A stretch of 64,000 nucleotides of DNA from Pseudomonadota bacterium. Its GTDB lineage: Bacteria > Pseudomonadota > Gammaproteobacteria > Burkholderiales > Burkholderiaceae_C. The notes beneath the pieces are model-generated. The model was not told the DNA's origin, did not search any database, and saw only the letters and a list, made by a program, of their open reading frames with translations. The translations under genes were made by a program, and so were the position numbers. Shown one piece after another: positions 40,634 to 49,222 of this stretch (position 1 is its first letter; each line of letters begins with the position of its first letter). The stretch is taken from contig CAUJHQ010000105.1 in assembly GCA_963204815.1 (NCBI GenBank), positions 1 through 64,000 of the forward strand, written 5' to 3'.

Positions 40634-41343
40634 GCCGGGTCCTCGTCGTCGAAGACGAATCGGCGATCGCCGAGCTCGTCTCGATCAACCTGCGCCACGC
40701 CGGCTACGACGTGGTGATCGCCGCCACGGCCGAACGTGCGCAACTCGAGGTCGACCGCGAACTGCCCGACCTGGTGCTGCTCGACTGGATGCTGCCCGGC
40801 GCCAGCGGCCTGCAGCTGGCCCGGCGCTGGCGCGGCGAGGCCCGCACCCGCGAGCTGCCGATCATCATGCTCACGGCCCGCAACGAGGAGGCCGACCGCG
40901 TCGGTGGCCTCGACGCCGGTGCCGACGACTACCTGACGAAGCCGTTCTCGACCAAGGAGCTGCTTGCCCGCATGCGCGCGGTGCTGCGCCGCAAGGCGCC
41001 CGAGGCGCTGGACAGCGCGGTCGAGGTGGCCGGCCTGCGGCTCGACCCCACCACGCGGCGCATCACGCGGCTCATCGACGGCCAGTCGCGCGAGGTCAAG
41101 GTCGGCCCGACCGAGTTCCGACTGCTGCACTTCCTGATGACGCACCCGGAGCGTGTGCACAGCCGTGCACAGCTGCTCGACCGTGTCTGGGGCGACCACG
41201 TCTTCATCGAGGAGCGCACGGTCGATGTGCACGTGAAGCGCCTGCGCGAAGCGCTCGGCCCGGTGCACTGCGCCGCGCTGATCGAGACCGTGCGCGGTGC
41301 CGGCTACCGCATGACGCAGACGCCGGCCGCCGCGGCCGCTTGA
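40630..41343 (+). CDS. phoB: Phosphate regulon response regulator PhoB
   Basis: A 237-residue OmpR-family regulator. The receiver has acidic E8/D9, phosphoacceptor D52 in L-L-D-W-M-L-P-G, T in L-T-A-R, and K in Y-L-T-K-P-F-S. The winged helix contains E-F-R-L-L-H-F-L-M-T-H-P-E-R-V-H-S-R and the recognition helix region V-D-V-H-V-K-R-L-R. These match PhoB, which binds Pho boxes such as those before pstS. It is translationally coupled to phoU and followed 19 nt later by phoR. Confidence 0.97.
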   Translation: MSRVLVVEDESAIAELVSINLRHAGYDVVIAATAERAQLEVDRELPDLVLLDWMLPGASGLQLARRWRGEARTRELPIIMLTARNEEADRVGGLDAGADDYLTKPFSTKELLARMRAVLRRKAPEALDSAVEVAGLRLDPTTRRITRLIDGQSREVKVGPTEFRLLHFLMTHPERVHSRAQLLDRVWGDHVFIEERTVDVHVKRLREALGPVHCAALIETVRGAGYRMTQTPAAAAA

Positions 41344-41362
41344 CGGGCGTGCTCGCACTCCG

Positions 41363-42688
41363 ATGAGCTGGCTGTTCTCGCGCACCTTCGTCGCCGTCGC
41401 GGCGGTGGTGCTGGGCGTGCTGCTCGGGCGCTTCATCGGCGGCCTGTTCGGCGAACCCCGGCTCGGCGGCGTGCTCGGCGGCGCGCTGTGCATCGCCGTG
41501 CTCGCGCTCGTCGACGCCTGGCACGGCCAGCGCCTGATGGCCTGGCTGCGCGGGCCGCAAAGCGCCGCGGCGCCGCGCACCACCGGCTTCTGGGGTGAGC
41601 TGGCCTACCGCATCGAACGCGCGATGCGCACGCGCGACCTCGCCATCGAACACGAGCGCGGCCGCATCGCGCAGTTCCTGTCGGCCATCGAGGCCTCGCC
41701 GAACGGCGTCATGCTGATCGACGGCAATGGCCAGATCGACTGGTGCAACAGCGTGGCGGCCGAGCATTTCGGCCTCGACCCCGTGCGCGACCTGCGCCAG
41801 CGCGTGACGAACCTGGTGCGCGCCCCGGCGTTCGTGGCCTACCTGCAGCGTGGGGACTTCGCCGAACCGGTGGCGTTCAGCGACACCGCCGGGCGTCGCA
41901 GCTACTCGGTCCTGGTGCGGCCTTACGGCGACGGCATGAAGCTCGTGCTGTCGCAGGACGTGACCGAGCGCGAGCGCAACGACGCGATGCGGCGCGACTT
42001 CGTGGCCAATGTCTCGCACGAGATCCGCACGCCCTTGACGGTGCTGGCCGGCTTCGTCGAGACGATGGCCGCGGTGCCGCTCACCGAGCCCGAACGCGTC
42101 CGCGTGCTGACGCTGATGACGCAGCAGACCGACCGCATGCAGGCCCTGGTGGCCGACCTGCTGACGCTGGCGCAACTGGAAGGCAGCCCGCGGCCCGCGT
42201 CCGACCGCTGGCTGCCGCTGGCGGCGCTGCTGCGCCGCGCCGAGGCCGATGCGGTGGTGTTGTCGAACCACCGCCATCGCATCGCCGTGCACGGCGGCGA
42301 GGGCATCGAGCTCGCCGGCAGCGAGACCGAGGTGCTCAGCGCCATCGGCAACCTGCTCAACAACGCCGTGCGCTACACGCCCGAAGGCGGCCAGATCGAC
42401 CTGCGCTGCGCGTTGCGCGCCGATGGCGGCGTCGACATCGAGGTCAGCGACACCGGCCTCGGCATCGCGCGTGAACACCTCGGGCGCCTGACCGAGCGCT
42501 TCTATCGCGTCGACGGCAGCCGCTCGCGCGAGACGGGCGGCACCGGCCTCGGCCTGGCCATCGTGAAGCACGTGGCACAGCGCCACGGCGGCAGCATCGA
42601 AGTGCAGTCAGAGCCTGGCAAGGGCTCGCGCTTCAGGCTCGAGTTGCCGGCCTCGCGCGTGCGTCAGGGCGCCGCGGTCGAGGCCTGA
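41363..42688 (+). CDS. phoR: Phosphate regulon sensor kinase PhoR
   Basis: A 441-residue membrane-anchored histidine kinase. Two adjoining hydrophobic segments (about 8-25 and 36-52) with almost no periplasmic loop fit PhoR, which senses through PstB/PhoU. A PAS domain (about 100-200, with A-S-P-N-G-V-M-L-I-D) precedes the HisKA motif V-S-H-E-I-R-T-P-L with phospho-His219. The ATPase domain has N-L-L-N-N-A-V-R-Y-T near residue 330, D-T-G-L-G-I and G-G-T-G-L-G-L-A-I-V-K. The last 25 bases overlap the convergent membrane-protein gene. Confidence 0.95.
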   Translation: MSWLFSRTFVAVAAVVLGVLLGRFIGGLFGEPRLGGVLGGALCIAVLALVDAWHGQRLMAWLRGPQSAAAPRTTGFWGELAYRIERAMRTRDLAIEHERGRIAQFLSAIEASPNGVMLIDGNGQIDWCNSVAAEHFGLDPVRDLRQRVTNLVRAPAFVAYLQRGDFAEPVAFSDTAGRRSYSVLVRPYGDGMKLVLSQDVTERERNDAMRRDFVANVSHEIRTPLTVLAGFVETMAAVPLTEPERVRVLTLMTQQTDRMQALVADLLTLAQLEGSPRPASDRWLPLAALLRRAEADAVVLSNHRHRIAVHGGEGIELAGSETEVLSAIGNLLNNAVRYTPEGGQIDLRCALRADGGVDIEVSDTGLGIAREHLGRLTERFYRVDGSRSRETGGTGLGLAIVKHVAQRHGGSIEVQSEPGKGSRFRLELPASRVRQGAAVEA

Positions 42689-44334
42689 CGGCGGAAGATC
42701 GCGAGCGCCTCGTCGCGGTCACGCGGGCCCTGCGCCGTGGCGGCGAGCGCCCAGCCGGGCGGCGGCTCCGGACGTTGGCTCAGGCGCACGCCCTGCAACA
42801 GGAAGGCGCAGTCGCCGCCGGCGCTGCCGGCACGCGCATCGACGCGGTAGCGGCCGAAAACCTCCAGCGCGGCCACCTGCACCGTCGACAGGCGTGGCGC
42901 GGCGATGCAAGCGCTGCGCGGCACCATCAGCGCGACGCGTTCGACGAGGGCACGCGAGCTGCGGCCGTAGTCCAGCATCGGCAGCCACAGCGTCATCAGC
43001 AGCAGCCAGTTCAGCGCGACGCCGCCGGCCGGCAGCACCATGCTCTTCCACACCGCCTCGCGGTGGCGGCCGGTGCGCCAGCGCACGAGCCACAGCCACG
43101 CGACCGTGCCCGCGATGGCGAATGCCAACTCGACCGGCGCGAACGGTGCGTCGAAACCCGGCACGAGGCGGGTCACGTTGGCCGCCGGCTTGGCCGGCAC
43201 GCCCACCATCAGCGACGTGTAGACGACCCAGATCGTGATCGCGGCGGCGCTGAAGAAGAACATCGAGAACCAGTCGACCGCCGCCGAGGTGCTGCGCTTC
43301 CACGTCGGCAGCGCGAACGCGGCCAGCACGGCCATGCCGGGCAGCGCCAGCAACAGCGCGCGGTCGGAGCCGCGCATGGCCACGCTGGACACCAGCGCGA
43401 CGGCGACGACGACGAGCGGCAACGCGATGTGCCGGTTCAGCAGCTGGCGGCGCCAGCGCCACAGCGTCCAGAGCACCAACAACCACGAAGGCCACAGGAA
43501 CCACGCCCACTGGCGCGCGATCGGCCACAGGTCGGCCGGCGCCAGCGGCAGCGCACGCAGGCGCCAGGCGTCGAGCGCGCTGGCCAGCAGCGCGGCGACC
43601 AGCGTTGCCACGGCCACCCACGGGACGCAGCGGCGCACCTCCGGGTAGCTCGAGCGCTGGCAGACGACGAAGCCGCCGATGCCGATCGCGGCCGCCATGG
43701 CCGGCGCGCCACTGCCCGCCAACAGCGCGAGCGCTGCGATCACGCCCAGCCGCGGCTGCCAGTGGCGGTACGGCGCGCTCGCCAGTGCCCACAGGAAGAG
43801 GCTGACACCGAACAGCTGCGCCAGTTCGGGCGTCGTCTCGTGGCCCAGCTGCAGCAGGCCCAGCGTGGCGATGAGCGCCAGCAACGCGCCGTCGGCAATG
43901 GCGCGCGCGTAGTCCACCGGGTCGGCCTCGCCGCCGAACGCGAAGGCGGCGGGCTGGGCCGCTTCGGTGCGCGCGAGATGGAATGTCGTGTACCAGACCG
44001 AGGCCATCGTCAAGGCGAGCAGCAGCGCGAAGGGCAGGCGCGCCGCCACGTCGCTGTCGATCAGTGGCGACAGCAGGGCGATGAAGAGCGCGCCCAGCCA
44101 GTGCGGCAGCAGCGCGGTGTCGCCCGGCACTCCGCCCAGCGTCGGCGCAAGCCAGGCGGTGCGGCCCTCGGCGATGGCCGCCATCTGCGCATAGGCCACG
44201 AGGTCGGCGTTGCGCCACGGGTCGCGGTCGAACAGCCCCGGCAGCACGTAGGCGGCCGACAACAGCAGCAGCGCGACGCGCGGCAGGCGCCGGGCGCCGC
44301 GCTGGGTGACGAGGGCAGGGGTGGGGCTGCTCAC
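42664..44334 (-). CDS. Large membrane protein of the ArnT/GT39 glycosyltransferase type
   Basis: A 556-residue protein with about eleven to twelve hydrophobic helices. Near the N-terminus is the ArnT/PMT-like first-loop pattern L-P-G-L-F-D-R-D-P-W-R-N-A-D, where an acidic residue follows helix 1, then G-V-P-G-D-T-A-L-L-P-H-W-L-G. These resemble GT-C enzymes that move lipid-linked sugars such as aminoarabinose to lipid A. A small C-terminal periplasmic domain with three Cys ends the protein. Sequence similarity is loose, so substrate and activity are uncertain. GTG 44334 is chosen because the in-frame ATG at 44367 sits inside the rpmE terminator. Confidence 0.72.
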   Translation of the reverse strand: MSSPTPALVTQRGARRLPRVALLLLSAAYVLPGLFDRDPWRNADLVAYAQMAAIAEGRTAWLAPTLGGVPGDTALLPHWLGALFIALLSPLIDSDVAARLPFALLLALTMASVWYTTFHLARTEAAQPAAFAFGGEADPVDYARAIADGALLALIATLGLLQLGHETTPELAQLFGVSLFLWALASAPYRHWQPRLGVIAALALLAGSGAPAMAAAIGIGGFVVCQRSSYPEVRRCVPWVAVATLVAALLASALDAWRLRALPLAPADLWPIARQWAWFLWPSWLLVLWTLWRWRRQLLNRHIALPLVVVAVALVSSVAMRGSDRALLLALPGMAVLAAFALPTWKRSTSAAVDWFSMFFFSAAAITIWVVYTSLMVGVPAKPAANVTRLVPGFDAPFAPVELAFAIAGTVAWLWLVRWRTGRHREAVWKSMVLPAGGVALNWLLLMTLWLPMLDYGRSSRALVERVALMVPRSACIAAPRLSTVQVAALEVFGRYRVDARAGSAGGDCAFLLQGVRLSQRPEPPPGWALAATAQGPRDRDEALAIFRRQASTAAP

Positions 44335-44365
44335 GGATGCTGGATCATGCCCGAGGCGCAGGCGC

Positions 44366-44393
44366 AAAAAAGGCAGCCTGAGCTGCCTTTTCT
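44366..44393 (-). terminator. Rho-independent terminator of rpmE
   Basis: A 10-bp stem AAAAGGCAGC / GCTGCCTTTT with loop CTGA. On the minus strand it is followed by TTGCGCC after a T6 run, the best U-tract in the window, 48 nt after the rpmE stop. Confidence 0.9.
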
Positions 44394-44440
44394 TCGGGTC
44401 GGCGGACGGGCTGCCTCGCCGGGGTGTGCACCAAGACGCC

Positions 44441-44695
44441 TTACTTCTTGAGGTGGGCGAACTTGTTGCGGAACTTCTCGACGCGACCGCCCAGGCTGTC
44501 GATGCTCTTCTGGGTGCCGGTGTAGAACGGGTGCGTCTCGCTGGTGGTTTCCAGCTTGATCAGCGGCAGCTCGCGGCCGTCTTCCAGCGTGATCATGTCC
44601 TTGGTCGGCGCGCACGAGCGCGTCACGAACTTGAAGCCGTTGGACAGGTCCTGGAAGCAGACCTCGCGGTAGTTGGGGTGGATGCCGTCTTTCAT
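44441..44695 (-). CDS. rpmE2: 50S ribosomal protein L31 type B
   Basis: An 84-residue ribosomal protein. It starts M-K-D-G-I-H-P-N-Y and has T-H-P-F-Y-T-G near residue 53 and a C-terminal R-V-E-K-F-R-N-K-F basic helix. The C-x-x-C zinc pair of the A-type protein is absent, which marks the zinc-independent B form. It contributes to the inter-subunit bridge of the ribosome. ATG at 44693-44695 is the family start; the 16-residue upstream extension is not conserved. It lies directly downstream of rho on the same strand and is closed by a strong terminator. Confidence 0.97.
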   Translation of the reverse strand: MKDGIHPNYREVCFQDLSNGFKFVTRSCAPTKDMITLEDGRELPLIKLETTSETHPFYTGTQKSIDSLGGRVEKFRNKFAHLKK

Positions 44696-44786
44696 GCGTG
44701 CCTCGTTCGGTTGTCGGCAGCCACACCGACCTTGTCGGTGCACTTGCCGGATGGCGGAAAACCCGGGATTCTAGCGCAGCCGGCCG

Positions 44787-46049
44787 TCAGCCGCCTCTTC
44801 GCATCATGTCGAAGAAGTCCAGGTTGTTCTTCGTGGCCTTCATCTTCTCGAGGATGAATTCCATCGCCTCGATCTCGTCCATCGGGTAGAGCAGCTTGCG
44901 CAGGATCCAGGTCTTCTGGAGGATCTCCGGCTTCAGCAGCAGTTCCTCGCGGCGCGTGCCGGACTTGTTGATCAGGATCGACGGGTAGACGCGCTTCTCG
45001 GCCATGCGGCGGTCGAGGTGGATCTCGCAGTTGCCGGTGCCCTTGAACTCTTCGTAGATCACCTCGTCCATGCGCGAGCCGGTGTCGATCAGCGCGGTGC
45101 CGATGATCGTCAGGCTGCCACCTTCCTCGACGTTGCGCGCGGCGCCGAAGAAGCGCTTCGGGCGCTGCAGCGCGTTGGCGTCGACGCCGCCGGTGAGCAC
45201 CTTGCCGCTGGACGGCAGCACGTTGTTGTAGGCGCGGGCCAGGCGCGTGATGCTGTCGAGCAGGATCACGACGTCCTTCTTCAACTCGACCAGGCGCTTC
45301 GCGCGTTCGATCACCATCTCGGCCACCTGCACGTGGCGGGCGGCGGGCTCGTCGAAGGTGGAACTGATGACCTCGCCGCGCACGGTGCGCAGCATCTCGG
45401 TGACTTCTTCCGGCCGCTCGTCGACGAGCAGCACGATCAGGTGCACCTCGGGGTGGTTGGCGACGATCGCGTGCGCCAGGTGCTGCATCATCACCGTCTT
45501 GCCGGTCTTCGGCTGCGCGACGAGCAACGCGCGCTGGCCTTTGCCGATCGGCGCGATGAGGTCGATGATGCGGCTGGTGATGTTCTCTTCGGCCTTGATG
45601 TCGCGCTCGAGCTTGAACTGCTCCTTCGGGAAGAGCGGCGTCAAGTTCTCGAACATGATCTTGTGCTTGCTCTCCTCGGGCGTCACGCCGTTCACGCGGT
45701 CGACCTTGACGAGCGCGAAGTAGCGTTCACCGTCCTTCGGCACCCGCACTTCGCCTTCGACCATGTCGCCGGTGTGCAGGTTGAAGCGGCGGATCTGGCT
45801 CGGGCTCAGGTAGATGTCGTCGGTGGACGCCATATAGCTGGCTTCGATGCTGCGCAGGAAGCCGAAGCCGTCGGGCAGCACCTCGAGCACGCCGTCGCCG
45901 AAGACCTGTTCGCCGCCCTTGGCGCGCTTCTTCATGATCGCGAACATGAGCTCCTGCTTGCGCAGGCGGCTGACGTTCTCGATCTCCAGCGCCTCGCCCA
46001 TCTTGATGAGCTCGGAGACGTGCTGCGCTTTCAGTTCGGACAGATGCAT
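44787..46049 (-). CDS. rho: Transcription termination factor Rho
   Basis: A 420-residue hexameric RNA helicase (E. coli 419). The N-terminal domain opens H-L-S-E-L-K and has the RNA-binding cold-shock-like fold, with D-G-F-G-F-L-R near residue 62 and S-P-S-Q-I-R-R-F near residue 82. The P-loop A-Q-P-K-T-G-K-T lies near residue 180 (G-K-G-Q-R precedes it), Walker [11 protein letters not shown] near residue 264, the Q-loop, and R-loop in [10 protein letters not shown]. It ends transcription at C-rich unstructured sites. An upstream leader of about 190 nt starts at a consensus -10 overlapping the trxA stop. Confidence 0.98.
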   Translation of the reverse strand: MHLSELKAQHVSELIKMGEALEIENVSRLRKQELMFAIMKKRAKGGEQVFGDGVLEVLPDGFGFLRSIEASYMASTDDIYLSPSQIRRFNLHTGDMVEGEVRVPKDGERYFALVKVDRVNGVTPEESKHKIMFENLTPLFPKEQFKLERDIKAEENITSRIIDLIAPIGKGQRALLVAQPKTGKTVMMQHLAHAIVANHPEVHLIVLLVDERPEEVTEMLRTVRGEVISSTFDEPAARHVQVAEMVIERAKRLVELKKDVVILLDSITRLARAYNNVLPSSGKVLTGGVDANALQRPKRFFGAARNVEEGGSLTIIGTALIDTGSRMDEVIYEEFKGTGNCEIHLDRRMAEKRVYPSILINKSGTRREELLLKPEILQKTWILRKLLYPMDEIEAMEFILEKMKATKNNLDFFDMMRRGG

Positions 46050-46253
46050 GGGTCGCGACCCTGGTCACGGTGCCCGGGGTGCGTCCAAGGAAGGCGCGCC
46101 GCGGCACACGAAGGAAAAGCTGGTGTTGGGAGCCGATTCCACGCGCCGCCCGGTGGGGTGGCCGATGAGCGCCGGCGAAGCCGGGGCGTGGTGGCGGACC
46201 GTTCGGCGCCTGCCCCCGTGTTCAGGAAGCAGACGCCGACGCGGCAGATTATA
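46050..46253 (-). promoter_or_regulatory. rho promoter (-10 at 46253-46248) and long 5' leader
   Basis: On the minus strand TATAAT (46253-46248) overlaps the TAA stop of trxA. The following 190 nt or so hold no gene. The leader includes a CCGGC-GAA-GCCGG stem (46172-46184) and, nearer rho, a C-rich stretch with little pairing, the kind of sequence Rho binds. Autoregulation by attenuation in the rho leader is known in E. coli; here it is inferred. Confidence 0.55.
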
Positions 46254-46578
46254 GATGACCGTCGAGGAAGGCGGTGAGCTGCGCCTTCGACAGCGCGCCG
46301 ACCTTGGTGGCGGCGAGCTCGCCGCCCTTGAACAGCATAAGCGTCGGGATGCCGCGGATGCCGAACTTGGCGGGCACTTCGCGGTTGTCGTCGACGTTCA
46401 TCTTCGCGATTTGCAGGCGGCCGTCGTATTCCTTCGACACCTCGTCGAGGATGGGGGCGATCATCTTGCAGGGACCGCACCATTCGGCCCAGTAGTCGAC
46501 GAGCACCGGCTTGTCGGACTTGAGGACGTCGGTGCCGAACGAGTCGTCGCTGACGTGCTTGATCAATTCGCTGCTCAT
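46249..46578 (-). CDS. trxA: Thioredoxin
   Basis: A 109-residue thioredoxin of standard length with the redox-active W-C-G-P-C motif near residues 33-37, the buried Asp in V-L-V-D-Y-W, cis-proline in G-I-R-G-I-P-T-L near residue 76, and G-A-L-S-K-A-Q-L at the end. It reduces disulfides in cytoplasmic proteins and is itself reduced by thioredoxin reductase. ATG at 46576-46578, preceded by a G-rich stretch, gives the family N-terminus (S-S-E-L-I-K-H-V). It is upstream of rho, as in many proteobacteria, and divergent from the helicase-nuclease pair. Confidence 0.98.
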   Translation of the reverse strand: MSSELIKHVSDDSFGTDVLKSDKPVLVDYWAEWCGPCKMIAPILDEVSKEYDGRLQIAKMNVDDNREVPAKFGIRGIPTLMLFKGGELAATKVGALSKAQLTAFLDGHL

Positions 46579-46687
46579 GGGCTTGCTCCGGGAGGCGGGG
46601 ACCGCGGCCCGCGGAAGGGGCACGAGGCACAATGAATTCTGACATATCGGGTCGGGCTTTGCCGCGGCCCGCGCCGAGGCGCTGACT

Positions 46688-49222
46688 ATGGCCGCGATAG
46701 AGCTGCACCCCCTTGACGACGACCCCGGCGACGCCTGGGGCGCGGTCGCGCGCGTGGCGCGCCGCTGGCTGTCGGCGCGTGGTGTCGCGCTGCGCGACGC
46801 CGTCGTCCTGGTGCCGTTTGCGGCCCTGATGGCGCCGGCGCGCGCCGGCTTCGCGGCGGCCGGCGGCTGGCTGCCGCGCGTGGAGACGCCGCTGACCCTG
46901 GCGGCGTCGCTGGCGCCACCGCCTGCGGGCGCGCCCGGCGCGCCCTGCGGCGACCTCGTGCTCGACCGGCTCAATGCGGCGGCGCTGCTGCGCCAGCACC
47001 CCTGGGGTGCGGCGCGCGAGCGCGACGACCGGCGCGGCTTCGAGGTCGTCGTCGGCGCCGTCGTACAAACGGCGCAGGCCTTGCGCCAGGCCGCGCTGGC
47101 CGTGCCGCCGGCCGGTCGGCCGGCCTTCTGGCAGCGCGTGCGCGACGCCAGTCCGCCGGCGCTCGGCCCGGGCGCCTTCGAGGCGCTGCTGCTGCGCGTC
47201 GCCGCCGAGTGGGCCGCGCAGTCGGCCCCGGCGGCCAGCGATGCGCTCTTCGGCCACGCTCCCGGCGCGTGGGTCGTCGTGCGCCTGGGCGGCCGCGATG
47301 CGCTCGCCGAGGCTGCAGCCGGCGCTTCGCCCGCCCCTGCGCTGGTCATCGATCTCGACGCGGCAGGCGCCGGCACCACGCCGCCGTGCCGCATCGTCGG
47401 CGACGGGCTCGAAGACGAGGCCGCCGCCACCGCCGCCCAGGTCATCGCCGCGCTCGATGCCGGCCGCGTGCCGGTGGCGCTCGTCGCGCTGGACCGCGTG
47501 CTGGTGCGGCGCGTGCGCGCGCTGCTCGAACGGCACAGCGTGCGGCTGGTCGACGAGACCGGCTGGACCTTGTCGACCACGCGCGCCGCGGCCGCGCTGA
47601 TGAGCCGGCTGAAGGCCGCCGCGCCCGGTGCCGGCGCCGACACGCGGCTCGACTGGTTGAAGACCTGGCCGCCGGCGCTGGCGCGCCCGCGCGCGCTCGA
47701 GGCGCTGGAAGCGGCCTGGCGCCGCGAAGTCGATCCGCCGGCCGCGGCGCAGGCGCTGTGGGACGAGGCCCAGGCGCAGCTCGCGCCCTGGCGCGCGCGC
47801 CGCGAGCGCCCGCTCGTCGACTGGCTGCAGCTGCTGGCCGACAACCTGGCGCAGGACGGCAGCCGCGACGCGCTGCAGGCCGATGCCGCCGGCACGCAGG
47901 TGCTCGCCGCGCTGCGCCTGGAGGCCGCCGACGCCGCGTGGCGCGACGCCGCCGGGGCGACCCGCCTCGACCTCGCCGGCTTCGCCGCGTGGGCCGATGC
48001 CACGCTCGAAGCGGCGCAGTTCGTGCCGCAGCCGGTCGCCGCCGACGTGGTGCTGACGCCGCTGGCACGCGCCATCGGCCGCCCCTTCGGCGAGGTCGTC
48101 GTGCCGGCCGCCGACGCGCAGCACCTCGGCGCGGTCGAGCCCGCGCCCGGCCTGCTGCCCGAGACCATGGCCGACGCTCTCGGCGTCGACACCGCGCTGC
48201 GGCGCCGCGAGCGCCAGCGCCTGGCCTTCGCCCGACTGCTGCACGCGCCGTCAGTGACGCTGCTGCGCCGGCAGCGCGAAGGCGACGAGCCGCTCGCACC
48301 CAGCCCCGAGGTGGAGGCGCTGGCACTCGCGGCCGCGCAGCGTGGCGCGCCGTGGCCGGCCGAAACGGCCTGGGTGCCCGCGTGGCAGGCCGTCGACCCC
48401 GCGCCGGTGCAACGCCCGTTGCCGGTGGCTGCCGCCGACCTGCCGTCGAAACTGAGTGCCAGCACGATCGACACGCTGCGCACCTGCCCGTACCGCTTCT
48501 ACGCCCGCGCGGTGCTGCGGCTCTACGAGGCCGACGAACTCGAGGCCGGCCTGGAGAAGCGCGACTACGGCAACTGGCTGCACGGCGTGCTGCACCGCTT
48601 CCATCGTGACCGCATCGTCGGCGCCGACGACCACGCCGCGCTGCAGGCGGCGGCCGATGCCGAGACCACCGAGCGCGACCTCGACGCAGCCGAGCTGCTG
48701 CCCTTTCGTGCCAGCTTCGAAGGCTTTGCGCCGGCCTACCTGGCCTGGCTGGCCGGGCGCGACGCCGCCGGCTGGCGCTGGCACGAAGGCGAGGTGGCGC
48801 GCCAGGTGCTGTCGCCAGCGCTGGCGCCGGTGCGCCTGGAAGGCCGCCTCGACCGCCTGGACGTCGCGCCCGACGGCGCGCTGCAGCTCATCGACTACAA
48901 GACCGGCCGCACCGACCTGCTGAAGAAGAAGGTCGCCGAGCCGCTGGAAGACACCCAGCTCGCCGTCTACGCGGCGCTGGAGCCGCGCGCGCGCAGCGCG
49001 ATCTACCTGTCGCTCGACGACCCGGCGGCGCCGCTGGCGATCGAGCACCCCGGCGTGGCCGACACCGCGGCGCAGATGCTCGGGCACCTGGGTGCCGAAC
49101 TCGAACGCCTGCGCGCCGGCGCCGCGCTGCCGGCGCTGGGGGAGGGCGCGCCCTGCGACACCTGCGAAGCGCGCGGCCTGTGCCGCCGTGACCACTGGGC
49201 CGAGCCGGAGGCACCGTCATGA
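46688..49222 (+). CDS. AddB-like PD-(D/E)XK nuclease family protein (TIGR03623-type DNA repair protein)
   Basis: An 844-residue protein. The N-terminal two thirds is an inactive-helicase-like region. A nuclease domain follows, with H in W-L-H-G-V-L-H near residue 620, D in L-E-G-R-L-D-R-L-D near residue 720, the core L-I-D-Y-K-T-G-R near residue 737, and Q-L-A-V-Y after it. Four cysteines, C600 and C823-x2-C826-x5-C832, match the Fe-S staple of AddB exactly in spacing. Together with the next gene it should process double-strand ends for RecA-dependent repair. The stop overlaps the helicase ATG. I read it as the AddB partner in a two-subunit enzyme lacking RecC and RecD. Confidence 0.88.
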   Translation: MAAIELHPLDDDPGDAWGAVARVARRWLSARGVALRDAVVLVPFAALMAPARAGFAAAGGWLPRVETPLTLAASLAPPPAGAPGAPCGDLVLDRLNAAALLRQHPWGAARERDDRRGFEVVVGAVVQTAQALRQAALAVPPAGRPAFWQRVRDASPPALGPGAFEALLLRVAAEWAAQSAPAASDALFGHAPGAWVVVRLGGRDALAEAAAGASPAPALVIDLDAAGAGTTPPCRIVGDGLEDEAAATAAQVIAALDAGRVPVALVALDRVLVRRVRALLERHSVRLVDETGWTLSTTRAAAALMSRLKAAAPGAGADTRLDWLKTWPPALARPRALEALEAAWRREVDPPAAAQALWDEAQAQLAPWRARRERPLVDWLQLLADNLAQDGSRDALQADAAGTQVLAALRLEAADAAWRDAAGATRLDLAGFAAWADATLEAAQFVPQPVAADVVLTPLARAIGRPFGEVVVPAADAQHLGAVEPAPGLLPETMADALGVDTALRRRERQRLAFARLLHAPSVTLLRRQREGDEPLAPSPEVEALALAAAQRGAPWPAETAWVPAWQAVDPAPVQRPLPVAAADLPSKLSASTIDTLRTCPYRFYARAVLRLYEADELEAGLEKRDYGNWLHGVLHRFHRDRIVGADDHAALQAAADAETTERDLDAAELLPFRASFEGFAPAYLAWLAGRDAAGWRWHEGEVARQVLSPALAPVRLEGRLDRLDVAPDGALQLIDYKTGRTDLLKKKVAEPLEDTQLAVYAALEPRARSAIYLSLDDPAAPLAIEHPGVADTAAQMLGHLGAELERLRAGAALPALGEGAPCDTCEARGLCRRDHWAEPEAPS

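Noticed and set aside
44335-44367. ATG at 44367 as start of the membrane glycosyltransferase-like gene
   Set aside because: The codon lies inside the strong terminator hairpin of rpmE; GTG 44334 is downstream of it.
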